Positions 14,310 through 20,907 of a DNA stretch of 21,511 bases are shown here, piece after piece. Below the pieces are notes generated by a model. The model ran no database searches. It was not told the origin of the DNA and worked only from the letters and a program-made list of their open reading frames with translations. The translations under genes were made by a program, and so were the position numbers. The stretch covers positions 1 to 21,511 of the forward strand of contig CAKRCL010000027.1 in assembly GCA_934307335.1 (NCBI GenBank). The letters are read 5' to 3'. The stretch is from an uncultured Dorea sp. (GTDB taxonomy: Bacteria; Bacillota; Clostridia; Lachnospirales; Lachnospiraceae). Numbering within the stretch: position 1 is the first letter of the stretch; each line of letters opens with the position of its first letter.

Positions 14310-16058
14310 ATGGGAACAAAAAAGATCTTAAATAAGGATGTGTCAAATGTTGTAGAGGAAAGTCTTGCGGGATATCTGATGGCTTATAGAAAATATTATA
14401 AAAAAGTCGGTGAGTACAATGCATTTACCTATAAAGGGCATAGAAAAGATAAAGTTGCCCTTGTAATTGGTGGAGGAAGCGGACATGAGCCGTTGTTTAC
14501 AGGATATTGCGGAGCAGGACTTGCTGATGCAGTTGCATGTGGAAATGTTTGTGCATCTCCAAATCCTGAATTGATCATGGAAGCTGCAAAGGCAGTGGAT
14601 CAGGGAAAAGGTGTTCTGTTTGTATATGGAAACTACGCAGGAGATAATCTGAACTTTGATATGGCAGAAGAAATGTGTCAGGCAGAGGGTATGGAGACAG
14701 CCCATGTGCGTGAGTGGGATGACTTTGCATCTGCACCAAAAGAGAGAATTACAGATCGTCGTGGTATTGCCGGAGACGTATATACAATCAAGATTGCCGG
14801 AGCTGCTTGTGATGCAGGGTTGAGCCTTGAAGAAGTTGTTCGTATTACAGAAAAAGCTAGAGATAACACAAACACAATTGGACTTGCAACATCTCCGGGA
14901 ACACTTCCGGGAAATGATAAACCGACATTCGAAATCGCAGATGACGAGATGGAATTTGGAATGGGACTTCACGGTGAACCGGGAATTGAGCGTACAAAGA
15001 TGATGCCTTGCAGTGACATGGTTGATCGTATGTATAAAGAATTGAAAGAAGAGATGGGATTAAAAGAAGGAGATGAGATTGCAGTTCTTGTCAATGGACT
15101 TGGTTCCACACCACTTCTTGAGTTGAACCTGGTGTTCTATGAGTTACATAAACGTATGCATAAAGATGGTCTTAAAATCTATGATACAGAGATTAAGACA
15201 TATTGTACATGCATGGAAATGGGTGGATTTTCCATCACATTCTTGAAATTGGACGATGAGCTGAAACCGTATTATGATGCACCTTGTTATTCTCCGTATT
15301 ATGCGAAAGGTTCTGTATCAGGAGAAGCAATCGAGGATGATGGCGAGGACGAGGAAATCGAGTTTGATGAAAACGATGTTAAGCCAGCTGAAATCGTAAG
15401 AAGTAAAGAGGGAGAGTTGACAGAACTTAACGCAGAAGATACAAGAAATATGTTGCTTTATATTGCAGATAAGATTATTGCAAATAAGCCATATCTGACA
15501 GAGATTGATAGTGCTATCGGTGATGGAGATCATGGAATCGGTATGGCAGGTGGAATGCAGAAGGCAAAGAAGAAACTGCTTAAGATGGCGGGTGAGGAGA
15601 ACGCTTACCAGCTCTTTGAGACGGCAGGACAGGCAATGCTTATGTCTATGGGTGGAGCTTCAGGAGTTATCTTCGGAAGTCTGTATCTGGCAGGAGCAAA
15701 AGGTATGGATCCGAAGTCTGTTATTACATCAAAAGATCTTGCCGACATGGAGAAGAAGAGCCTGGAGGCAATTCAGGAAAGAGGAGGAGCACAGGTCGGA
15801 GACAAGACTATGGTAGATGCTCTTTCACCAGCAGTAGATGCGCTTGCAGCAAATGCAGATAAAGGTCTTCTTGAAATGTTGAAGGCTGCAGAGGCGAGTG
15901 CAAAGCAGGGTGTTGAAGATACAAAGAAATATGTAGCAAAATTCGGACGTGCAAAATCTCTGCTTGAGAGAGCAATTGGACATCAGGATGCAGGAGCAAC
16001 ATCGGTATATCTGATTTTCCAGGGAATGAGAGAATTCGTGGAAGGAAAACTTGCATAA
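14310..16058 (+). CDS. ATP-dependent dihydroxyacetone-type ketose kinase (fused DhaK-DhaL)
   Basis: Single-chain kinase of 582 residues. The DhaK domain (about 1-335) has IGGGSGHEPLF, CGNVCASPNP and GLHGEPG, whose His221 is the histidine that binds the ketose covalently. A very acidic linker follows (about 341-360). The DhaL domain (about 375-582) has the Mg-ATP aspartates D400, D405 and D407 in DSAIGDGDHG, and GGASGVIFGSLYLAGA. Having DhaL on the same chain indicates ATP, not a PTS donor. Substrates in this family include dihydroxyacetone, D- and L-erythrulose and other short ketoses. The start is ATG 14310, with AAGGAGG (14295-14301) eight bases upstream; an earlier in-frame ATG at 14289 precedes that site. 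The isomerase context favours erythrulose, but dihydroxyacetone is equally possible from sequence. Confidence 0.9.
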   Translation: MGTKKILNKDVSNVVEESLAGYLMAYRKYYKKVGEYNAFTYKGHRKDKVALVIGGGSGHEPLFTGYCGAGLADAVACGNVCASPNPELIMEAAKAVDQGKGVLFVYGNYAGDNLNFDMAEEMCQAEGMETAHVREWDDFASAPKERITDRRGIAGDVYTIKIAGAACDAGLSLEEVVRITEKARDNTNTIGLATSPGTLPGNDKPTFEIADDEMEFGMGLHGEPGIERTKMMPCSDMVDRMYKELKEEMGLKEGDEIAVLVNGLGSTPLLELNLVFYELHKRMHKDGLKIYDTEIKTYCTCMEMGGFSITFLKLDDELKPYYDAPCYSPYYAKGSVSGEAIEDDGEDEEIEFDENDVKPAEIVRSKEGELTELNAEDTRNMLLYIADKIIANKPYLTEIDSAIGDGDHGIGMAGGMQKAKKKLLKMAGEENAYQLFETAGQAMLMSMGGASGVIFGSLYLAGAKGMDPKSVITSKDLADMEKKSLEAIQERGGAQVGDKTMVDALSPAVDALAANADKGLLEMLKAAEASAKQGVEDTKKYVAKFGRAKSLLERAIGHQDAGATSVYLIFQGMREFVEGKLA

Positions 16059-16106
16059 AACTGTGTAGTATAGATTACTGAGAAATTTAAGACTTATATG
16101 ATGATG

Positions 16107-16130
16107 TGGCGTGGTGAAATAGCCACGCCG
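16107..16130 (+). promoter_or_regulatory. Intergenic hairpin between kinase and aldolase genes
   Basis: GGCGTGG (16108-16114) pairs with CCACGCC (16123-16129) around an 8-base loop, with G-U pairs possible at both ends. TTGTGAAAAA follows, so there is no U-run and it is not a convincing terminator. It lies 24 bases before the aldolase start and may limit or stabilise that part of the message. Confidence 0.6.
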
Positions 16131-16153
16131 TTGTGAAAAAATGGGAGAAAAGA

Positions 16154-17026
16154 ATGTTAGCGACGTTAAAAGAAGTACTTGAAAAAGCAGAACAAGGGAA
16201 TTATGCAGTAGGAGCATTTAACTGTACTTCTCTGGAGTCTGGAATGGCAATTGTGGAAGCAGCAGAAGAGCTCAATAGTCCAGTGATTTTACAATATGCA
16301 GATTCCCATAGACATCTGATTTCTATAGATGTCATTGGACCGATTATGTTACAGCTTGCAAAAATAGCGAAAGTACCAGTCGTAGTACATTTGGATCATG
16401 GCGCAAGTATTGAAAGTTGCAGACATGCAGTTGATATGGGATTTACTTCCGTGATGTATGATGCATCTGCGAAGCCATTTGAGGACAATGTAGCTGAAAC
16501 AAGAAGCGTTGTGGAATATGCACACGAAAGAGGTGCTTCGGTAGAGGCGGAACTTGGACATATATTGACTTCCAGAGCAGGGGCAGCTGAAGGCAATGGA
16601 AAATCCTATACTCGTGAAGAAGCATATACAGATCCTGAGATGGCAAAAGAATTTATCGAAAGGACGAATGTAGATGCACTTGCAATTGGATTTGGAACAG
16701 CGCATGGAATTTACACGGAAAAACCAGTACTGGATTTGAACCGTATTTCGTTGATAAAAAGTGCAAAAGATATTCCATATGTTATGCATGGAGGTTCCGG
16801 ACTCAGTGAAGAAGAGTACAGAACGGCAATTCATAACGGGATTCGTAAGATTAATTACTATACTTATCTGTCGTTGGCTGGTGGAAGAGGTGTGATGCAG
16901 TATCTCGAGGATAAAAAAGATAAGGATGCAATTTACTTTGAAGATATAGCAAAAGCAGGGATTACAGCAATGAAGGCAGATGTGAAAAGAGCAATGAAGA
17001 TTTTTGAATCGGATGGAAAAATATAA
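16154..17026 (+). CDS. Class II (zinc) ketose-bisphosphate aldolase
   Basis: Cytoplasmic aldolase of 290 residues in the FbaA/GatY/KbaY family, which splits a ketose (bis)phosphate to dihydroxyacetone phosphate plus an aldehyde, or does the reverse. Metal and catalytic positions are seen in VVHLDHG (His79, Asp81, His82), VEAELGHI, FGTAHGIY (His184) and MHGGSGLSEEE (His212, phosphate loop GGSG). The C-terminal phosphate motif is RKINYYTYLSLAGGR, where ordinary fructose or tagatose aldolases carry KINIDTDL or similar. This implies a paralogue with changed specificity. GGGAG (16143-16147) sits six bases before ATG 16154; a GTG at 16133 in frame is less likely. Last gene of the transporter operon. 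It could join kinase-derived dihydroxyacetone phosphate to an aldose phosphate such as erythrose 4-phosphate (inference). Confidence 0.88.
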   Translation: MLATLKEVLEKAEQGNYAVGAFNCTSLESGMAIVEAAEELNSPVILQYADSHRHLISIDVIGPIMLQLAKIAKVPVVVHLDHGASIESCRHAVDMGFTSVMYDASAKPFEDNVAETRSVVEYAHERGASVEAELGHILTSRAGAAEGNGKSYTREEAYTDPEMAKEFIERTNVDALAIGFGTAHGIYTEKPVLDLNRISLIKSAKDIPYVMHGGSGLSEEEYRTAIHNGIRKINYYTYLSLAGGRGVMQYLEDKKDKDAIYFEDIAKAGITAMKADVKRAMKIFESDGKI

Positions 17027-17058
17027 CCATCGGCGTACTTATAGATATGCTTAAGATA

Positions 17059-17094
17059 GCAGAAAATCCCTGGTGAAAACCGGGGATTTTCTGC
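17059..17094 (+). terminator. Intrinsic terminator closing the catabolic operon
   Basis: A 15-bp stem (17059-17073 with 17080-17094, one G-U pair) has the loop TGAAAA. The GC-rich top is followed by an ATTTTCT tract that pairs with an upstream A-run. It lies 33 bases after the aldolase stop and just before the next promoter. Confidence 0.82.
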
Positions 17095-17106
17095 AAGAAA
17101 TCAAAA

Positions 17107-17135
17107 TTGCGCTAATTAGAAAAAATGAATATAAT
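17107..17135 (+). promoter_or_regulatory. Sigma-A promoter of the triosephosphate-isomerase-like gene
   Basis: TTGCGC (17107-17112), a 17-bp spacer and a perfect TATAAT (17130-17135) lie about 36 bases before the start, directly after the upstream terminator. No CTCACA repeat is present, so this gene may not respond to the same regulator. Confidence 0.72.
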
Positions 17136-17171
17136 AAAGTTATTTAGAGCAGGAACAAAAGGAGGTAAGAC

Positions 17172-17954
17172 ATGAGTAAAAAATTATATTTTGGAAGTAA
17201 TTTGAAAATGTATAAGAATATTAAGGACACGGTAGAATATCTTCAGAAATTAGTGGAGAATACGAAAGATATCAGCCGGGAAGAGATAGAATTATTTATT
17301 ATTCCGTCTTATACCACTCTTGAAAGTGCTACGAAAAATGTTGACCGTGCTTATGTAAAGCTTGGCGCTCAGAATATGTGCTGGGAAGATGAAGGGCAGT
17401 TCACAGGAGAAATTTCGCCACTTATGCTAAAAGAGTTAGGGTTGGATCTTGTAATGATCGGACATTCTGAGAGAAGACATGTGTTTGGTGAGACTGATGT
17501 TGAGGAAAATAAAAAAGTAAAAGCAGCTTTAAACCATGGATTTACAACACTTTTATGTATTGGTGAAACAGCAGAAGAAAAAGACTTTGGAATCAGTGCA
17601 GAAGTCCTTCGGACTCAGTTGAAAATAGGATTTCATGATGTTCCGGTATCTCAGGTTCCGAATATCTGGGTTGCATATGAGCCGGTATGGTCTATTGGTG
17701 TAAATGGAACTCCGGCATCGGCAGATTATGCGGAGAAGATGCACAAGGTAATTAAAGCATGTCTGAGAGAAATTTTTGGTGATGTTGCTGATGAGATCCC
17801 TGTATTATATGGAGGAAGTGTAAACCCGGGAAATGCAAATGAATTAATTGTTCAGCCGTCGATAGATGGTTTGTTTACGGGAAGAGCAGCATGGCAGGCA
17901 GACAATTTTGATAAGTTGATTCGTGATGCAAAGGCAACATATGAAGCAAAGTAA
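17172..17954 (+). CDS. Divergent triosephosphate isomerase paralogue
   Basis: TIM-family isomerase of 260 residues with all catalytic residues: Lys12 (GSNLKMY), His98 (IGHSERRHVFGETD) and Glu170 (AYEPVWSIG). The phosphate loop LYGGSVNPGNA is also intact. Two conserved signatures depart from glycolytic TPI. The N-terminal strand has FGSNLKMY for GNWKMN, and the substrate lid has SIGVNGTPAS for AIGTGKTAT. Glycolytic tpi in Clostridia normally sits with gap and pgk, which are absent here, so this is probably a second, specialised copy. TPI paralogues of this kind (EryH in Brucella, LerI in Mycobacterium) isomerise tetrulose phosphates, and the neighbouring kinase and RpiB genes fit. Plain TPI activity is the alternative. 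AAAGGAGG precedes the ATG, and the gene has its own promoter and terminator. Confidence 0.86.
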   Translation: MSKKLYFGSNLKMYKNIKDTVEYLQKLVENTKDISREEIELFIIPSYTTLESATKNVDRAYVKLGAQNMCWEDEGQFTGEISPLMLKELGLDLVMIGHSERRHVFGETDVEENKKVKAALNHGFTTLLCIGETAEEKDFGISAEVLRTQLKIGFHDVPVSQVPNIWVAYEPVWSIGVNGTPASADYAEKMHKVIKACLREIFGDVADEIPVLYGGSVNPGNANELIVQPSIDGLFTGRAAWQADNFDKLIRDAKATYEAK

Positions 17955-17970
17955 AGAATGTTAAAAAGTA

Positions 17971-17994
17971 AAGGGGGCAAAAATAAGCCCCCTT
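17971..17994. terminator. Bidirectional terminator between convergent genes
   Basis: AAGGGGGC (17971-17978) pairs perfectly with GCCCCCTT (17987-17994) around an 8-base A-rich loop. The minus strand has a better following T-tract (TTTACTTTTTAAC) than the plus strand, and the stem can serve both the TPI-like gene and the convergent phosphatase. Confidence 0.8.
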
Positions 17995-17997
17995 GAT

Positions 17998-18780
17998 TTA
18001 TAAATTTTTAAGCAAATCTTTTAACGTTTCTTCCACGGAATCGGTTGTATGTGTTGCGTAATCAGCAACGCCGGTGGCAGCGGTCGTCATAGCATAGCTT
18101 GTATTGGACAGCTGTAACATTTCCAGATCATTATACTGATCTCCGAATGTGATACCATTCTTTGGATCCATGCCAAGGGAAGATACGATATTGGAAAGGG
18201 CAGAACCTTTATTGGCGTTCGGTGCAATGAAATCAATCCAGATATTTCCGGAGGTTACAATCTTGATCCGATCACCGAAACGCTCTTGAAAATAGGCGCG
18301 AAGACGTTTTTCAGTTCCGTCAAAATCACATACTGCGATTTTGATAAAAGGCTCCTTGATATCACGCACATTTTGGACAACGTCCATGTCATAACCGACA
18401 TCGTTATGGATATGATCGATGTAGTCAGGATCTTGTGAGTCGGTATATCCGGTTCGGGCTGTGGAAATCAAAGTGTGGCAATGACCATATTCTTTTGCTG
18501 CGTCTGCAATCTCATAGATCAGATCAGTATCAATATGTCCTAATGAGACAATTTTACCGTCATGTACACACATAGATCCATTTTCTGCAACATAGGAAAT
18601 GTCATCTTTCACAGGGGCAAATAGGCGTTGGAGATTTTTGTATTGGCGGCCGCTGGCTGCAATAAAATGTATCCCGTGTTCTTTTAACTGACGAATAATG
18701 TCAAATAATTCTGGATTCAGCGCGGTTGCATGACCGTGAAGTAAAGTTCCGTCTACATCGCTGGCAATATATTGTATCAT
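17998..18780 (-). CDS. Cof-type HAD-IIB phosphatase
   Basis: Cytoplasmic HAD-superfamily hydrolase of 260 residues. Motif I is SDVDGTLL (nucleophile Asp8, acid Asp10), motif II AASGR, motif III the lysine in NANKGSAL, and motif IV GDQYNDLEML. The C2-type cap between residues of about 80 and 190 identifies the Cof/IIB class. Members dephosphorylate sugar phosphates, FMN or other small phosphates, and the substrate is not readable here. Read on the minus strand, AAAGGG precedes the ATG by about seven bases. It is convergent with the TPI-like gene and divergent from the RpiB gene, with the structured repeat element in the gap. It may act as a detoxifying sugar-phosphate phosphatase for the adjacent pathway, but no operon link supports that. 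Confidence 0.9.
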   Translation of the reverse strand: MIQYIASDVDGTLLHGHATALNPELFDIIRQLKEHGIHFIAASGRQYKNLQRLFAPVKDDISYVAENGSMCVHDGKIVSLGHIDTDLIYEIADAAKEYGHCHTLISTARTGYTDSQDPDYIDHIHNDVGYDMDVVQNVRDIKEPFIKIAVCDFDGTEKRLRAYFQERFGDRIKIVTSGNIWIDFIAPNANKGSALSNIVSSLGMDPKNGITFGDQYNDLEMLQLSNTSYAMTTAATGVADYATHTTDSVEETLKDLLKNL

Positions 18781-18990
18781 AATGTACCCTTTCTGTATTT
18801 ATGTATTAATTGTCATACCTGTGTTGATAATAGAAATCGTATCTATTATAATTATAATGATGTTGGGGCCTAAAGCCCCCAACTATGACGCCACGGATTG
18901 CTTCGTGCTACGCACTCCCACAATCCTCCCCAATATTCGCATATCGTGGGATTATCATCCCACTTTTAGGCTCATATCGGGGCGAGTCCC

Positions 18991-19041
18991 AAAGTCTTTC
19001 ATCCACGCATGAGCAAGCTCAGGTGGATTTAGACTTTTTGC
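18991..19041 (+). terminator. Terminator-like long hairpin inside the repeat element
   Basis: Arms AAAGTCT (18991-18997) and AGACTTT (19031-19037), ATCCAC/GTGGAT (19001-19006 with 19023-19028) and GAGC/GCTC (19011-19014 with 19017-19020) stack into one long hairpin that runs into TTTTTG. It could stop transcription entering from the left. Confidence 0.5.
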
Positions 19042-19059
19042 CTCTGGCATCATTATAAT
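19030..19059 (+). promoter_or_regulatory. Candidate promoter of the second RpiB gene, within the repeat end
   Basis: TAGACT (19030-19035), an 18-bp spacer and TATAAT (19054-19059) lie 38 bases before the start of the RpiB gene. The TATAAT is the outer part of the right terminal inverted repeat, so the mobile-like element itself may supply the promoter. The -35 matches four of six consensus bases. Confidence 0.45.
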
Positions 19060-19097
19060 ATAAAAAGACGATTAAGAAAAGAGGAGGCTATAACGTC

Positions 19098-19538
19098 ATG
19101 AAAATCGGAATTGGTAATGATCATGCTGCAGTAGACATGAAGAATCAGGTAGTAGAATACCTGGAAGGAAAAGGATATGAAGTTGTGAACTTTGGAACAG
19201 ATACATATGAGAGCTGTAACTATCCGGAATATGGTGAGAAAGTCGGACGAGCTGTTGCAGCAGGAGATGTAGATCTTGGTATTCTGATCTGTGGTACAGG
19301 AGTTGGAATCTCTCTGGCAGCAAATAAAGTAAAGGGTGTTCGTGCAGTTGTTTGCTCAGAGCCATATTCAGCAAAACTCTCCAGACAGCATAACAATACC
19401 AATATTCTGGCATTCGGTGCCCGTGTAATCGGAATTGAACTTGCAAAGATGATCATTGATGAGTGGTTAAATGCAGAATTCGAAGGCGGAAGACATCAGA
19501 CCAGAGTAGATATGATTATGGATATAGAGAATAAATAA
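19098..19538 (+). CDS. rpiB: Ribose-5-phosphate isomerase B (canonical RpiB)
   Basis: Cytoplasmic isomerase of 146 residues interconverting ribose 5-phosphate and ribulose 5-phosphate in the pentose phosphate pathway. All RpiB hallmarks are present: NDHAA (Asp8-His9), the catalytic cysteine loop ICGTGVGISLAANKVKG (Cys65), the ring-opening histidine in LSRQHNNTN (His98) and the C-terminal phosphate motif GGRHQTRVD. This contrasts with the copy at 4362, which lacks most of these. GAGGAGG (19081-19087) precedes the ATG by ten bases. It stands alone between the repeat element and the amidase gene. Related enzymes accept D-allose 6-phosphate or erythrulose 4-phosphate, so a pathway role beyond ribose is possible, but the housekeeping assignment is the simplest. 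Confidence 0.93.
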   Translation: MKIGIGNDHAAVDMKNQVVEYLEGKGYEVVNFGTDTYESCNYPEYGEKVGRAVAAGDVDLGILICGTGVGISLAANKVKGVRAVVCSEPYSAKLSRQHNNTNILAFGARVIGIELAKMIIDEWLNAEFEGGRHQTRVDMIMDIENK

Positions 19539-19604
19539 TCATTTTTGAATAAAATAAAGTTATAAAAACAACTTAGTTTCACGACTTCCAGAGGCTTTCA
19601 TATA

Positions 19605-19626
19605 TTGAATATAGGAATATATTCAA
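19605..19626. promoter_or_regulatory. 22-bp palindrome before the amidase gene
   Basis: TTGAATATA (19605-19613) and TATATTCAA (19618-19626) are perfect inverted repeats around GGAA, ending right before the AAGGGGGAG ribosome binding site. It may be an operator or a weak mRNA hairpin. CATATATT at 19599-19606 resembles a mother-cell sigma -10 element only loosely. Confidence 0.45.
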
Positions 19627-19639
19627 AAGGGGGAGTTTT

Positions 19640-20437
19640 ATGCCATATCAGATGATGTTGGATGCAGGGCACGGTGGAAGTGATCCGGGAGCTGTGTATC
19701 AAGGACGTCGTGAAAAAGATGATACATTGAAATTAACACTTGCGATAGGGGAGATTCTTCAGGAATCTGGAATAGATGTGCTTTATACAAGGACAACAGA
19801 TGTTTATTTGTCCCCGTATGAGCGTGCGATGGAGGCGAATCAGGCGGGTGTGGACTTTTTCTTGTCAATTCACCGGAACTCGTATCCAACAGATAACGAG
19901 GTTATGGGAGTAGAAAGTCTGGTATATGATTTGTCTGGATTAAAGTATCAAGTTGCAAAGGAGATTGATGAACAGCTTGAGACAGTTGGATTTGTAGATT
20001 TAGGAGTAAAAGCAAGACCTAATCTTGTTGTACTAAGAAGAACACGAATGCCGTCAGTGCTTGTGGAGACTGGATTTATTAATTCTAATACAGATAATGA
20101 AATATTTGATGCAAATTTCCGGGACATCGCTCAGGCAATTGCAACAGGTGTATTGGATGCGTTGGAGAATGCAGGGGTTTTGAAAATGCCAGAATCACCG
20201 GCGGAATCAGATGTATTAAAGAAAGAAAAATACCGGATTCAAGTGGGAATTTTTCGAAATCGAAATAATGCTATGAGATTTCAGGAGATGCTGGAAGATC
20301 AGGGCTTTCCGGCATATGTTGAACAGTGGAAGCATTATTATCGTGTTATTTCGGGAGAGTACGGAACACTAGATGAAGCAGTGATGGCGCAAAGAAGGCT
20401 GCAGAAAGCAGGTTTCGATACACTTGTACTGCAGTAG
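19640..20437 (+). CDS. N-acetylmuramoyl-L-alanine amidase with SPOR domain, CwlC-like
   Basis: Zinc amidase of 265 residues that cleaves the bond between MurNAc and L-alanine in peptidoglycan. The Amidase_3 domain (about 3-178) shows the zinc ligands His11 (DAGHGG), Glu25 (GRREKDD) and His78 (SIHRNS) and the catalytic Glu143 (VETGFINSN). A C-terminal SPOR domain (about 194-265, starting YRIQVGIFRNRNNA and ending GFDTLVLQ) should bind denuded glycan. There is no signal peptide or membrane anchor, and no upstream in-frame start that could add one. The same architecture without signal is found in Bacillus CwlC, a mother-cell lysis enzyme of sporulation, so this is the favoured role. A phage-type lysin is less likely, as no phage genes are nearby. 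A GGGGGAG site precedes the ATG. Confidence 0.88.
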   Translation: MPYQMMLDAGHGGSDPGAVYQGRREKDDTLKLTLAIGEILQESGIDVLYTRTTDVYLSPYERAMEANQAGVDFFLSIHRNSYPTDNEVMGVESLVYDLSGLKYQVAKEIDEQLETVGFVDLGVKARPNLVVLRRTRMPSVLVETGFINSNTDNEIFDANFRDIAQAIATGVLDALENAGVLKMPESPAESDVLKKEKYRIQVGIFRNRNNAMRFQEMLEDQGFPAYVEQWKHYYRVISGEYGTLDEAVMAQRRLQKAGFDTLVLQ

Positions 20438-20567
20438 ATAAAATAGGATTGCCAAGATTAGTAGTAAAAACCATACACAATTTACAAAGATTTAGCATTT
20501 CCTGTGAAATTGATTTAACATACTTTTCCTATAATGCATATGGAAGAAAAGAAAGGAAGGCATGAAA

Positions 20568-20879
20568 ATGTCTGAAGATACAGGAATTCATGTGCAGGGA
20601 GGAAGAGAAATGCAGTTTTTATGGGAATTAACAGGTAAACTATTTGGAGTAGAAAAAAGAGATGGCATGTTCTTATCGGCAAATGTATTGTTATGGAGCA
20701 TTGCAACATTTATTGTGGGAGCGCTGTTTTGTACACTCATTGGTCATGTTGCGCTCGTAGAATGTGTAGCAAATTTGATGTGTGTTGCAGTTTATGCAGG
20801 TGTTATCGTTGGTTTGTTTGGCGGGATTTTCTTCCTGATGCGCAGACATGGTGGAAAATCAGTTAAAAAAAAGTTGTAA
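20568..20879 (+). CDS. Small membrane protein of unknown function
   Basis: Protein of 103 residues that I do not recognise. The N-terminal 30 or so residues are polar and include GREMQFLWELTGKLFGVEKRDG. Two hydrophobic helices follow at about 37-61 and 67-90, and the tail is basic (RRHGGKSVKKKL), which predicts a cytoplasmic C-terminus. The start is ATG 20568, since GGAAGG (20555-20560) is seven bases upstream; the earlier in-frame ATG at 20562 is too close to it. A TATAAT at 20531-20536 gives a plausible -10 with no clear -35. It is followed by a bidirectional terminator and appears to be a single-gene unit. Good ribosome binding site, sensible membrane topology and tight terminator support it being real. 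Confidence 0.72.
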   Translation: MSEDTGIHVQGGREMQFLWELTGKLFGVEKRDGMFLSANVLLWSIATFIVGALFCTLIGHVALVECVANLMCVAVYAGVIVGLFGGIFFLMRRHGGKSVKKKL

Positions 20880-20907
20880 TGATAATTCGATAAAAATAAT
20901 GGTTAAT

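Larger units (their letters stand above)
18851..19059. repeat. 209-bp structured element with terminal inverted repeats (MITE-like)
   Basis: The 316-bp gap 18781-19096 contains no convincing gene. It holds a GC-richer segment bounded by perfect 12-bp inverted repeats (18851-18862 and 19048-19059), extendable inward by G-U pairs to about 18 bp. ATA flanks both ends, a possible short target duplication. Inside are several hairpins: GTTGGGG/CCCCAAC (18862-18884), GTGC/GCAC near 18907, TCCCAC/GTGGGA, TGGGA/TCCCA, and a long one at 18991-19037 (AAAGTCT, ATCCAC and GAGC arms). TTTAGGC at 18965 is complementary to GCCTAAA at 18868. This resembles a non-autonomous miniature element or a dispersed structured repeat. 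A stand-alone regulatory RNA is the alternative. A 76-codon plus-strand frame across it looks like chance. Confidence 0.65.

Noticed and set aside
14343..14972. A 209-codon minus-strand open frame opposite the ketose kinase
   Set aside because: Antisense to conserved DhaK motifs, composition unlike a real protein, no ribosome binding site.
13716..16058. A ribulose-monophosphate formaldehyde-fixation pathway based on the PHI-like protein
   Set aside because: No hexulose-phosphate synthase in the window, and the SIS substrate loop is altered.
16107..16130. Hairpin before the aldolase as a full intrinsic terminator
   Set aside because: The stem is followed by TTGTGAAAAA, with no U-run, and the next gene has no promoter of its own.
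12813..17026. A D-apiose catabolic cluster
   Set aside because: As I recall that route uses a transketolase pair or a fuculose-type aldolase; neither is seen here, so it is only a weak alternative.
18782..19012. A 76-codon plus-strand open frame in the gap between the phosphatase and rpiB genes
   Set aside because: No ribosome binding site, odd composition, and it runs across the hairpins of the repeat element; better explained as chance.
18851..19059. The structured element as a tRNA, riboswitch or CRISPR array
   Set aside because: No tRNA cloverleaf or CCA end, no riboswitch core I recognise, no regular spacer pattern; the exact terminal inverted repeats fit a MITE-like element better.
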